Shown here piece after piece: positions 1 to 5,214 of a DNA stretch of 5,214 nt. Below the pieces are notes generated by a model. That model had not been told where the DNA came from and searched no databases. It saw only the letters and a list, made by a program, of their open reading frames with translations. Positions within the stretch are counted from its first letter, which is position 1, and every line of letters begins with the position of its first letter. Source of the DNA: Spirochaetaceae bacterium (GTDB taxonomy: Bacteria > Spirochaetota > Spirochaetia > JABEVK01); NCBI GenBank assembly GCA_023265735.1, contig JAHFSN010000184.1:1-5214 (forward strand), written 5' to 3'. Made by a program: the position numbers and the translations under genes.

Positions 1-689
1 GACGCGGTAACCCCGGTTCCATAGGCCACCGTCTCGGAACCCAGCGTGAGGGTGAGAATCATATCGTCTGGACCTGTAACGGTGATCTGGCCATCCCCTG
101 CCGTTGAATTCCATTTGGCGAACAGATAGACGTCGTCGGCACCTATGGTGATCTTCTGACCAGCCACGTAGAGGCTTCCTATCCCGTCCGATTTGCTGGT
201 CCACCCACCGAATTCATAACCAGCCTTGGCAAGGGTGCCGGTATTGCCGAGGACCGTCGCGGTCGCACCAGCGAGGTAGCCCGTGGAATCGACGGGCGCC
301 GTGCCCGTTGTGGCGGAGTTTCCGTCATAGATGACCCTGTGCGTGGGCAAAACACTCCAGGCGGCGAACAATGTCAGGTCGGTTCCCGGCATTTTGAGGG
401 TCATGCCCGGGGTGTAATTTGTACCTGCGCCATCACCGCTGGTATTCCAGCCAACAAAGGTTGACCCCACTTTGGCAAGATTCCCGGTGTTCCCCAAGAC
501 CGTGACCGTTGAGTCGGGAAGGAATGTCTTGGTCTCGACCGGTACATCGCCAGACTCGGCCCCGTTCGAGTCATACAGGACGTGGAATTGACGGGGTGCC
601 GAAGGCGTGCTCCCGCCCGAGGCCGGGTTCGAACACGATGCAAAGCTGCAGAGCGTCAGAGCAAATAGGATCAAATAACGGAACACCAT
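1..689 (-). CDS. Repeat lipoprotein with two Listeria/Bacteroides-type (InlB B-repeat-like) modules, 3' end outside window
   Basis: The frame opens at ATG 689 and stays open for 229 codons to the window edge, so the C-terminus is missing. Residues 1-18 form a short hydrophobic signal peptide ending in FASC, giving a lipobox with Cys19 as the likely lipidated residue; a Ser/Gly/Pro-rich linker (20-33) follows. Two modules come next, about residues 35-111 and 118-193. Each has a Y-D-x-N start, a shared VLGNTG-x-LAK core, F-x-GW, a Gly/Ser/Asp turn and a closing F/A-x-W. This is the pattern of the List_Bact_rpt (InlB B-repeat) family, whose beta-grasp-like modules act as spacers or binding modules on surface proteins. 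Residues 200-229 begin a different beta-rich segment that I cannot name. The likely location is outer membrane or cell surface. An AGGGG sits 4 bases before the ATG, a weak and tightly spaced ribosome site; GTG 686 is an alternative start. Codon choice is richer in A/T than in the genes to the right. Function unknown beyond surface lipoprotein. Confidence -1.
   Translation of the reverse strand, partial: MVFRYLILFALTLCSFASCSNPASGGSTPSAPRQFHVLYDSNGAESGDVPVETKTFLPDSTVTVLGNTGNLAKVGSTFVGWNTSGDGAGTNYTPGMTLKMPGTDLTLFAAWSVLPTHRVIYDGNSATTGTAPVDSTGYLAGATATVLGNTGTLAKAGYEFGGWTSKSDGIGSLYVAGQKITIGADDVYLFAKWNSTAGDGQITVTGPDDMILTLTLGSETVAYGTGVTA
111..338 (-). repeat. Second List_Bact-type protein repeat module
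   Basis: Encodes residues 118-193. It begins at RVIYDGNS, contains the TVLGNTGTLAKAGYEF core and GGWTSKSDG, and closes with VYLFAKW. The GYEF-x-GW segment is closer to the family consensus than in the first module, which has GSTF-x-GW. Confidence -1.
357..587 (-). repeat. First List_Bact-type protein repeat module
   Basis: Encodes residues 35-111 of the lipoprotein. It begins at FHVLYDSNG, contains the TVLGNTGNLAK core and FVGWNTSGDG, and closes with LTLFAAW. It aligns along its length with the second module, though the DNA has diverged, so this is an old duplication and not a recent tandem copy. Confidence -1.
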
Positions 690-853
690 CCGGCCCCTGT
701 CTTACTAGATTGGCTACGTCATGCTCGATTCTATAGTTTAGTGGCATTATGTTTTTCGCTTCATATCTTGTCAATTGGCCGAATGGTCAATGTCACTAGG
801 GATTCACCACCGGAAGAGTTCGGCCCGTTGGGGTCCTGACGGCGTTGGTGAAA
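690..853. other. Intergenic region between the CNNM-EIIA gene and the lipoprotein gene
   Basis: This gap of 164 bases holds the promoter described separately. Just upstream of the -35 box, 775-790 is an imperfect inverted repeat (TTGACC, 4 bases, GGCCAA; 5 of 6 pairs) that could be an operator or chance. Near the CNNM stop a short bulged hairpin (GGACCC / GGGCC around 822-836) has no T-tract, so I do not call a terminator. No small gene with a credible start was seen here on either strand. Confidence -1.
746..774 (-). promoter_or_regulatory. Sigma-70-type promoter for the lipoprotein gene
   Basis: On the minus strand the -35 box is TTGACA (774-769), a 6/6 match to consensus. It is followed by a 17-base spacer and the -10 box CATAAT (751-746), a 5/6 match. 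Transcription would start near 738-740, giving a leader of about 50 bases before ATG 689. The surrounding sequence is clearly more AT-rich than the rest of the window. This is the only strong promoter I see, and it separates the lipoprotein gene from the genes on its 5' side. Confidence -1.
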
Positions 854-2362
854 TCAACTGAGGGTGGTTTGTTCCGCTGTGGAAATGAGGCCGTACAGCT
901 CTTCTTCGTCCCGCGCCTCGTACAGGCGGTCCTCAAAGAAGTCACTCTCAAAGAGACCCGCCACATGAGACAGGAGCACTTGGTGGAGCCGCGGCGACTC
1001 GGCTGGGGACACCAGAAGAAAGAGGATTTTGGTCGGTTCCGATCGGCCCGGTTCCGGGAGGGGCTTCCGGGGTCGGGCCACCACGATGAGGGGGCGGGGA
1101 AGCCCCTCGATTCGGCAGTGGAAGATGGCCAGATGGTGAGAGAGCACCCCGGGGGCCAGCCTCTCCCGTTCGAGGATTCTGGCCAGGAGCCCCGAGCGGT
1201 CGGCGGGCAAGTCTTCGGCGGGAATTTGGGCGAGGGCCGTCTGGAGGACGGTTTCGAGGGTGTCTCCCTCGACATCGAGGAAGGCGTGACCCGGCTTGAG
1301 GAATTCGCTGATGGTCACAGGGGGCGCCACGGGGAACTCCTCCTCGATCGTCCCAACGACTTCTTCCAGGACGTCTTCGAGGGTCACAACCCCGATCCAC
1401 CGGCCAGCCGCGTCACGAACGAAGGCCATGTGAATGCCAGTTCTCTGCATTTGCCCCAGGAGGTTCTCCAAGGGATCGTGGTCGACCACCTCGAGGGCGG
1501 GCCGGACGAGGTCGGCCAGGCTATAGGCTCCCGGGTCGTCCCTGTAGGCGGCGTACAAGTCCTTCACGTGGACCACGCCCAAGGGCTGGTGGCTCCCGGG
1601 CTGGACCAGGGGATAGCGCGAGTAGCGGAATCGGTCAATGACGGTGTGGACCGCCTGCCACGACATCCCCGACCGGAGCACCTGCACCTTGGCCCGGACC
1701 TGCATGGCGTTCCTCACCGTCAGGGCTCCCAGATCGAGGACGTTCTCCATGTACAGCAGGCGCCGGAAACTCATCATCCCGCCCGATTCCGACTGGTCGA
1801 GGATGGCCCGAAATTCCCCATCGGACACCGTATGGCCGTGGGGTGCCGCCAGGCCGAAGGGCTTGAGGACGAGGCCCACGGTGGCGTTCAGCAGCCAGAT
1901 CGGAACCCAGAACAGCCAGCGAAAGACCTGAATCGGACCGGCGATCCAGAAGATGGACTTCTCGGTGATCCGGATGGCGATCGTCTTGGGGATGAGTTCC
2001 CCCAAGACGATGTGAAGGTAGCTGACCAGAAGATACCCAGACACCACCGAAACCGTCGCCACCACCGCAGGCGACCAGGAGCCCAGCCCGGCGAACAGGG
2101 GCTCGAAGAGGGCTGCGAAGGCAGGTTCCCCCACAAAACCCAGGCCAATGCTGGTCAGGGTGATGCCCACCTGACATACCGAGAGGTAGTCATCGAGATG
2201 ATCGAGGATCTTTCGGACCCCCAGGGCCCCCCGGCGACCCTGGGCGACCATCGAATCGACCTGGGTCGACCGGATCTTCACCGACGAGAACTCGGCCAAC
2301 ACGAAGAAGGCGTTGAGGGCGATGAGGAGAAAGGCGATGCCCAGGTAGGAGGCGGTTTCCAT
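854..2362 (-). CDS. CNNM/DUF21 membrane protein with CBS pair and C-terminal PTS EIIA type-2-like domain
   Basis: This is a member of the CNNM/CorC (hemolysin-like) family of inner-membrane proteins, implicated in Mg2+ or other divalent cation efflux; 502 residues from ATG 2362. Domains in order: DUF21 transmembrane domain (about 2-175), with hydrophobic segments near 5-24, 62-92, 97-120 and 136-166, an N-terminal NAFFVLAEF motif and the family hallmark LGELIPKT (120-127); CBS1 (about 216-270); CBS2 (about 286-343), ending TLEDVLEEVVG then EEEFP. The usual CorC_HlyC domain is not recognisable. Residues 351-493 read like a PtsN/fructose-type EIIA: ISEFLKPG start, LLARILERERL, HLAIFHCR and KILFLLVSP. 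His415 in AIFH aligns with the phosphorylated His of the AIPH motif; the Pro is Phe. The start at 2362 is chosen because GGGAGCGGA lies just upstream and the membrane segment follows at once. GTG 2404 would add 14 polar residues without a visible ribosome site. It lies 45 bases after the AraC gene, probably in the same operon. Confidence -1.
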   Translation of the reverse strand: METASYLGIAFLLIALNAFFVLAEFSSVKIRSTQVDSMVAQGRRGALGVRKILDHLDDYLSVCQVGITLTSIGLGFVGEPAFAALFEPLFAGLGSWSPAVVATVSVVSGYLLVSYLHIVLGELIPKTIAIRITEKSIFWIAGPIQVFRWLFWVPIWLLNATVGLVLKPFGLAAPHGHTVSDGEFRAILDQSESGGMMSFRRLLYMENVLDLGALTVRNAMQVRAKVQVLRSGMSWQAVHTVIDRFRYSRYPLVQPGSHQPLGVVHVKDLYAAYRDDPGAYSLADLVRPALEVVDHDPLENLLGQMQRTGIHMAFVRDAAGRWIGVVTLEDVLEEVVGTIEEEFPVAPPVTISEFLKPGHAFLDVEGDTLETVLQTALAQIPAEDLPADRSGLLARILERERLAPGVLSHHLAIFHCRIEGLPRPLIVVARPRKPLPEPGRSEPTKILFLLVSPAESPRLHQVLLSHVAGLFESDFFEDRLYEARDEEELYGLISTAEQTTLS

Positions 2363-2407
2363 CTTTGATCCGCTCCCAACATAGCGCCCTAGGGCCATCG
2401 GCACAAT

Positions 2408-3298
2408 CTACGTGCCCCGGGGGACCTTCCGCAGAGGAATCCAAACCTCGGAGACGTATTCGAGAGCCGACGGGTCACCCCGGGGATCACCCAGGGGAAA
2501 CACCGGGTACACCTCGAAATCCGGGGTGCCGGCGTGTTCATAGCCCGACGACGGAAACCATTCCGCGAAGGCCTTCTGCCACACGGCCTGGATGGCGTGG
2601 GGCATGGGTCCCACGCTCTCGAAAACCGCGTAGGTGGCCGTTGGAAGCGCGATCCCTCGGGTTCCTGGCAGGGGCAGGTGCGGAGCATCGACGCCAATCA
2701 GGTAGGTAAATTCCTCGCGGTCTTCCCCCCATTCGGCGCAGAGTCCGATCAAACCGAGGGGCCTCGCGTGGGGGACCAATCCGGAGATGCGTCCCGTGGC
2801 GTGGCACTGGTTCCAGAATTGGGGAATTTCCCGGAAATTCTGGCCGCTCCGGCAGGCCGTTCTCAGGGTCCAGCCCACCACCGTGAACGCGGGTTTCTCC
2901 ACGATGCGAAACTTCATGGCCCGGCCGCCCTCCAGGACCACCGCCAGCCGGAGCGGGGGCCAGGTCTCGAGGGAAACGCCCGGTTGCCGGGCCTCGGTGG
3001 GGGTCTTGCCGAACAGGCGTTTGAACGCCCGGGCAAAGGCCTCCGGGGTCTCGTAGCCGTACCGGAGGGCGATGTCGATCACCTTGTCTGTCCCGGCCGC
3101 CAGGTCGATGGCTGCCCGGCTGAGGCGCCGGCGCCGGGAATGCTCCCCAGCCGTCGTCCCCGAGACCACCTCGAACATCCTGAGGAAATGAAACAGCGAA
3201 CAGTGGGCCAGGGACGCCGCCTTCTCGAGGTCGGGTTCGCGATCCCAGGTGTCCTCCAAGTAGTCGAAAGCGGCGTTGAGCCGCTGGCCCCAGTCCAC
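2408..3298 (-). CDS. AraC-family transcriptional regulator with C-terminal GyrI-like effector-binding domain
   Basis: A predicted one-component cytoplasmic regulator of 296 residues. Residues 1-107 are an AraC-type double helix-turn-helix: DLEKAASLAHCSLFHFLRMF (23-42) is the first HTH, and VIDIALRYGYETPEAFARAF (73-92) followed by LFGKTPTEAR is the well-conserved second. After a linker (108-127), residues 128-291 form a GyrI-like (AraC_E_bind) ligand domain with EIPQFW, TPDFEVYP and a final EVWIPL. HTH-first order with GyrI at the C-terminus is a standard subfamily layout. The start is GTG 3298: AGGA sits 6 bases before it, and the resulting MDWGQRLNAAFDYLE start matches the usual MDW start of this subfamily. 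TTG 3343 would add 15 residues and overlap the previous gene. The AGGA overlaps the TAG of the upstream gene, suggesting translational coupling. The ligand is unknown. It may control this operon, but no operator could be identified. Confidence -1.
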   Translation of the reverse strand: MDWGQRLNAAFDYLEDTWDREPDLEKAASLAHCSLFHFLRMFEVVSGTTAGEHSRRRRLSRAAIDLAAGTDKVIDIALRYGYETPEAFARAFKRLFGKTPTEARQPGVSLETWPPLRLAVVLEGGRAMKFRIVEKPAFTVVGWTLRTACRSGQNFREIPQFWNQCHATGRISGLVPHARPLGLIGLCAEWGEDREEFTYLIGVDAPHLPLPGTRGIALPTATYAVFESVGPMPHAIQAVWQKAFAEWFPSSGYEHAGTPDFEVYPVFPLGDPRGDPSALEYVSEVWIPLRKVPRGT

Positions 3299-3304
3299 CG
3301 TTTG

Positions 3305-3308
3305 TCCT
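3305..3308 (-). promoter_or_regulatory. Ribosome binding site of the AraC-GyrI gene, overlapping the previous stop
   Basis: AGGA lies 6 bases before GTG 3298 and shares bases with the TAG (3309-3307) of the stand-alone GyrI gene. This decides between the GTG start and the overlapping TTG 3343, and suggests that ribosomes finishing the first gene re-start on the second. Confidence -1.
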
Positions 3309-3813
3309 AGCCTTTCTTCTTGACCGGTACCCAGGCTTCGCAATAGTACCGATCGCTGGTGGTATCTCCCCGGGGGTCACCCGCCGGGAAGGCGGGATAG
3401 ACCTCGAAATCCGGGGTCCCCGCGTGCACGTATTCCGAGGCGGGAAGCCATTGCGAAAAGATCTCCTGCCAGATCTCCTGGATGGCCTTCGGCATGGCAC
3501 CCACGCTTTCCACGACCGCGTACGTCGCGGCCGGAAGCTCCATCGTCTGTGTCCCCTCGGGAACTTTCTTGTTCGATGGCTTCTCGATGGCAATGAGGTA
3601 GGTGAAGGTTTGGTCCTGGGGCTTCATTTCGGTGCACACACCGATCAGTCCCAGGTCGCCGGCCAGGGACTCCAGCGCCGCGACTTTGCCGTCACGATGG
3701 CTCCTCTGCCAAAACTCAGGGATCTCCCGGAAGTTGGCGCCGTCGGCGCCCGTGGTTCTGAGGGGCCAACCCACCAGCGTTAGCGCCGGCTTCTCGACAA
3801 TGCGGTAGTTCAT
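3307..3813 (-). CDS. Stand-alone GyrI-like small-molecule-binding protein
   Basis: 168 residues, entirely one GyrI-like / AraC effector-binding fold (SOUL/BmrR-C-type superfamily), with no DNA-binding domain. It starts MNYRIVEKPALTLVGWPL, has NFREIPEFW (27-35), LGLIGVC (54-60), TYLIAI (71-76), an ATYAVVES strand (96-103), the signature TPDFEVYP (133-140, with Glu137 in the usual ligand-pocket position) and a final CEAWVPV. It is a clear paralogue of the C-terminal half of the next gene, with about half of residues identical by eye and long identical blocks such as HAGTPDFEVYP. Family members bind hydrophobic or cationic small molecules; some act as scavengers or hydrolases. The ligand here is unknown. 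The start is secure: AGGAGG lies 5 bases before ATG 3813. It lies 63 bases after the isochorismatase-like gene. Confidence -1.
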   Translation of the reverse strand: MNYRIVEKPALTLVGWPLRTTGADGANFREIPEFWQRSHRDGKVAALESLAGDLGLIGVCTEMKPQDQTFTYLIAIEKPSNKKVPEGTQTMELPAATYAVVESVGAMPKAIQEIWQEIFSQWLPASEYVHAGTPDFEVYPAFPAGDPRGDTTSDRYYCEAWVPVKKKG

Positions 3814-3876
3814 ACTCGCCTCCTGGGGACAAAGCTACGCCACCTGAACGCCCGGGTCCTGTCCCGGCTTGCGGAC
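3814..3876 (-). other. 63-base intercistronic gap with short GC hairpin
   Basis: This is the longest gap inside the five-gene run. On the minus strand it contains CCGGG-ACAGGA-CCCGG (about 3852-3867), a possible five-pair hairpin with no following T-run. It could be an mRNA processing or stability element; evidence for a terminator is insufficient. No -10/-35 pair was seen. Confidence -1.
3819..3824 (-). promoter_or_regulatory. Consensus ribosome binding site of the stand-alone GyrI gene
   Basis: A perfect AGGAGG lies 5 bases before ATG 3813. It suggests strong independent initiation, in contrast to the weaker coupled site of the paralogous gene that follows. Confidence -1.
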
Positions 3877-4473
3877 TTAGGACAGGGCCGACAGCACCTC
3901 GGCCGAAGTGCGGACCCGGCCGATCCGCGGGAAGATCGTCGACACGGCGAACTGGTGGGCTTCGGCCGCCACCGAGGCCATGGCGTCCTCGACAAAGATC
4001 ACCCGGTAGTTCAGTTCCCAGGCGAACCGCCCGGTAGATTCGACGCCGAAGTTGGTCGCGATGCCCCCCAGGAGGATGGTGTCGATGCCCCGCCGTCTCA
4101 GCTGCAGGTCGAGGTCGGTACCGTAGAAGGCGCCCCACTGGTGCTTGGTGACGAGGATGTCTCCCGGGCCCGCGTGAAGCTCGGGAACGTAAGCGGCGCC
4201 GTCGGGGAGGGGCACCGCGGGCCCCATCATGGGAATGTCGACGGGTACGGCCAACCTATCTTTTCCATCGGGCCGGAAGTCGACGTTCGTCAGGACCACC
4301 GGAATCCCCAGGGCCCGGCAGCGATCGGCCAGCTTCACCCCTACGGCCACCACGTCGGCCGAGGGCCGAGGGGCCGTGGGCATGGCCACGATGCGCTTCT
4401 GAAGATCGATGAGGACCAAGGCGGTGGTCCGGGGGTTCAGGATCAGTTCGCGGGGAGTGGCGGGTTCGGGCAT
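3877..4473 (-). CDS. YecD-like isochorismatase-fold protein lacking the catalytic cysteine
   Basis: 198 residues, full length for the cysteine-hydrolase (isochorismatase-like) family, cytoplasmic. Visible landmarks are Asp23 in ALVLIDLQ, Lys110 in VTKHQWGAF (two members of the usual Asp-Lys-Cys triad) and the GIATNFGVEST loop (137-147). The nucleophile would be at residue 143, and it is Gly. The block QWGAFYGTDLDLQLRRRGID (112-131) and the ending PRIGRVRTSAEVL closely match what I recall of E. coli YecD, which also has Gly at that place, so the loss looks like a subfamily trait and not a local mutation. Isochorismatase or nicotinamidase activity should therefore not be assumed; a non-cysteine hydrolase or a binding role is possible. 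The start is ATG 4473, with AGGAGG 5 bases upstream. It begins 17 bases after the HAD gene, consistent with one operon. Confidence -1.
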   Translation of the reverse strand: MPEPATPRELILNPRTTALVLIDLQKRIVAMPTAPRPSADVVAVGVKLADRCRALGIPVVLTNVDFRPDGKDRLAVPVDIPMMGPAVPLPDGAAYVPELHAGPGDILVTKHQWGAFYGTDLDLQLRRRGIDTILLGGIATNFGVESTGRFAWELNYRVIFVEDAMASVAAEAHQFAVSTIFPRIGRVRTSAEVLSALS

Positions 4474-4478
4474 GGAGA

Positions 4479-4484
4479 CCTCCT
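4479..4484 (-). promoter_or_regulatory. Consensus ribosome binding site of the YecD-like gene
   Basis: AGGAGG lies 5 bases before ATG 4473, inside the 17-base gap after the HAD stop. It fixes the start and implies efficient translation within the polycistronic message. Confidence -1.
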
Positions 4485-4490
4485 GGGGGG

Positions 4491-5213
4491 CTAGTCGCGG
4501 TCGAGGAAGTACCCAGGGTCTGCCCTGAGGATACCCTCGGCCAGCGGTTCGGGGTGGGGGGAGGTCAGGGTGTCGAGCCAGACCACCTGGGCCTCCGGAA
4601 ATCCCGCCCGGAACAAATTCACATTCGCCGGTTCGTTGTCTACCGTCAAGACCAAAGTGCCCAACCGCGAGACCTGGGTCAGCACCGAGGCCTTGTAGTC
4701 CTTGTCGGACATCTCAAACGTCGGTTTGAAGAAGAACGCCTCGTCGGGCCCGGCGGGGAGTCCGTGGTCCTCAAAACTCTTTCGGGTCCCCCTCTCCATG
4801 CCCCCGCTGTGCCGCCCGGTCAGATAGGCCAGCCGGAACCCTTGGGACTTGAGGTCGTGCAGGAAGGCGGCGCTTCCTGGGTAGGGCTGGTCGTGGACCA
4901 GCCATTCGTCGGTGAAGAACCTCTCCCTCCAGAACGTCTGGACCCGCCTTAGGAGCCCTTCGTCTTCGATGCCGGCGCCCTTGAGCATGTCCGTCACTCC
5001 CCAGGCCCGAGGATCGGGTTTCCAGGCCCGGCGCCAGGGGGCCAGGTCGGGGAGGGCCTCAAAGGCGGCCTCGAGGATGGCGGCGTTCCGGGGCGCCGTG
5101 TCCATGAGCGTCGAGTCGATGTCGAAGAGAGCCACCCAAGGAGCCCTTCGTCCCTGACGGTCCAGGCTTTCCCGGTGCTGGAGGATGGGGTGGTAGGGCC
5201 TCAACTCTCCCAC
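4491..5213 (-). CDS. HAD-superfamily hydrolase, probably truncated at the 5' end by the window edge
   Basis: At least 240 residues are visible. All HAD landmarks are present: motif I LFDIDSTLMDT with nucleophile Asp31 and acid/base Asp33; motif II YLTGR with Thr132; a motif III lysine, Lys163 (FFFKP) or Lys174; motif IV VDNEP with Asp192 and Glu194 for Mg2+. The helical region between motifs I and II (about 40-110) is a C1-type cap. A cytoplasmic Mg2+-dependent phosphatase is the likely class; the substrate is unknown. About 26 residues (RPYHPILQHRESL and following) precede motif I, more than a minimal HAD needs. GTG at 5213-5211 is the first possible start in the window, but the frame is open to the very edge, so the true start may lie beyond it. 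It ends 17 bases before the YecD-like gene and appears to be an upstream member of the same operon. Confidence -1.
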   Translation of the reverse strand: MGELRPYHPILQHRESLDRQGRRAPWVALFDIDSTLMDTAPRNAAILEAAFEALPDLAPWRRAWKPDPRAWGVTDMLKGAGIEDEGLLRRVQTFWRERFFTDEWLVHDQPYPGSAAFLHDLKSQGFRLAYLTGRHSGGMERGTRKSFEDHGLPAGPDEAFFFKPTFEMSDKDYKASVLTQVSRLGTLVLTVDNEPANVNLFRAGFPEAQVVWLDTLTSPHPEPLAEGILRADPGYFLDRD

Positions 5214-5214
5214 T

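Noticed and set aside
571..774. 67-codon minus-strand frame beginning inside the promoter
   Set aside because: Its start overlaps the -35 box, so it would not be transcribed from that promoter, and it overlaps the lipoprotein signal peptide in another frame. The lipoprotein frame has a signal peptide, lipobox and repeats.
822..836. Possible terminator after the CNNM gene
   Set aside because: The stem is short and bulged, with no T-tract on the transcribed side.
845..2368. 507-codon open frame on the plus strand opposite the CNNM gene
   Set aside because: It mirrors the real gene in GC-rich DNA. The translation is low-complexity and rich in Gly, Asp, His, Arg and Glu, with no domain or membrane pattern, while the minus strand encodes a clear multi-domain protein.
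2363..2404. Earlier GTG start at 2404 for the CNNM gene
   Set aside because: It has no ribosome site, it adds polar residues before the first membrane segment, and ATG 2362 has GGGAGCGGA at a suitable distance. It is not fully excluded.
2534..3310. 258-codon plus-strand frame opposite the AraC gene
   Set aside because: It is the antisense shadow of a well-recognised AraC-GyrI protein and has no recognisable motif.
2538..3593. 351-codon minus-strand frame spanning both GyrI genes
   Set aside because: It is an out-of-frame shadow rich in Arg, Pro and Gly. The correct frames give two clean paralogous domains with good start signals.
3852..3867. Possible terminator between the YecD-like and GyrI genes
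   Set aside because: The stem is only five pairs and is not followed by a T-run; it is reported only as a hairpin within the gap.
1..5214. CRISPR array, tRNA/rRNA genes, insertion-sequence ends, toxin-antitoxin or phage genes
   Set aside because: None was seen: no regular short repeats, no transposase or integrase motifs, no tRNA-like arms or terminal inverted repeats.

Overview
The window is GC-rich (by eye well above 60% in the coding parts) and every gene I can support lies on the minus strand, so it reads from the right end to the left. The features point to a diderm bacterium: a signal-peptidase II lipoprotein, Shine-Dalgarno sites close to AGGAGG, and a consensus sigma-70-type promoter. 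I cannot assign a phylum. Repeat lipoproteins with this loose lipobox are familiar from spirochaetes, and GC-rich Acidobacteriota would also fit, but this is weak inference.

Right to middle (5214 to 854): five closely spaced genes that look like one transcript. (1) A HAD-superfamily hydrolase, probably cut at its 5' end by the window edge. (2) A YecD-like member of the isochorismatase fold that has Gly where the nucleophilic Cys should be. (3) A stand-alone GyrI-like effector-binding protein. (4) An AraC-family regulator whose C-terminal half is a paralogue of gene 3. (5) A CNNM/DUF21-CBS membrane protein whose C-terminus looks like a PTS EIIA type-2 (PtsN-like) domain, replacing the CorC/HlyC domain normally found there. 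Gaps are 17, 63, 8 and 45 bases. No internal promoter or clear terminator was seen between them. The operon's own promoter must lie to the right of the window.

Left (853 to 1): an AT-richer 164-base intergenic region carries a near-perfect promoter (TTGACA, 17 bases, CATAAT). It drives a lipoprotein gene with two tandem Listeria/Bacteroides-type (InlB B-repeat) modules, cut at its 3' end by the window edge. This gene uses more A/T-ending codons than its neighbours and is probably a separate transcription unit.

Functionally, the pair of small-molecule-binding proteins (one free, one fused to a DNA-binding domain) suggests sensing of a ligand, possibly linked to the two hydrolase-fold genes. 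The most unusual gene is the DUF21-CBS-EIIA fusion. It keeps a histidine at the expected phosphorylation position, so it could couple ion transport to a phosphorelay. That coupling is inference and has not been shown.
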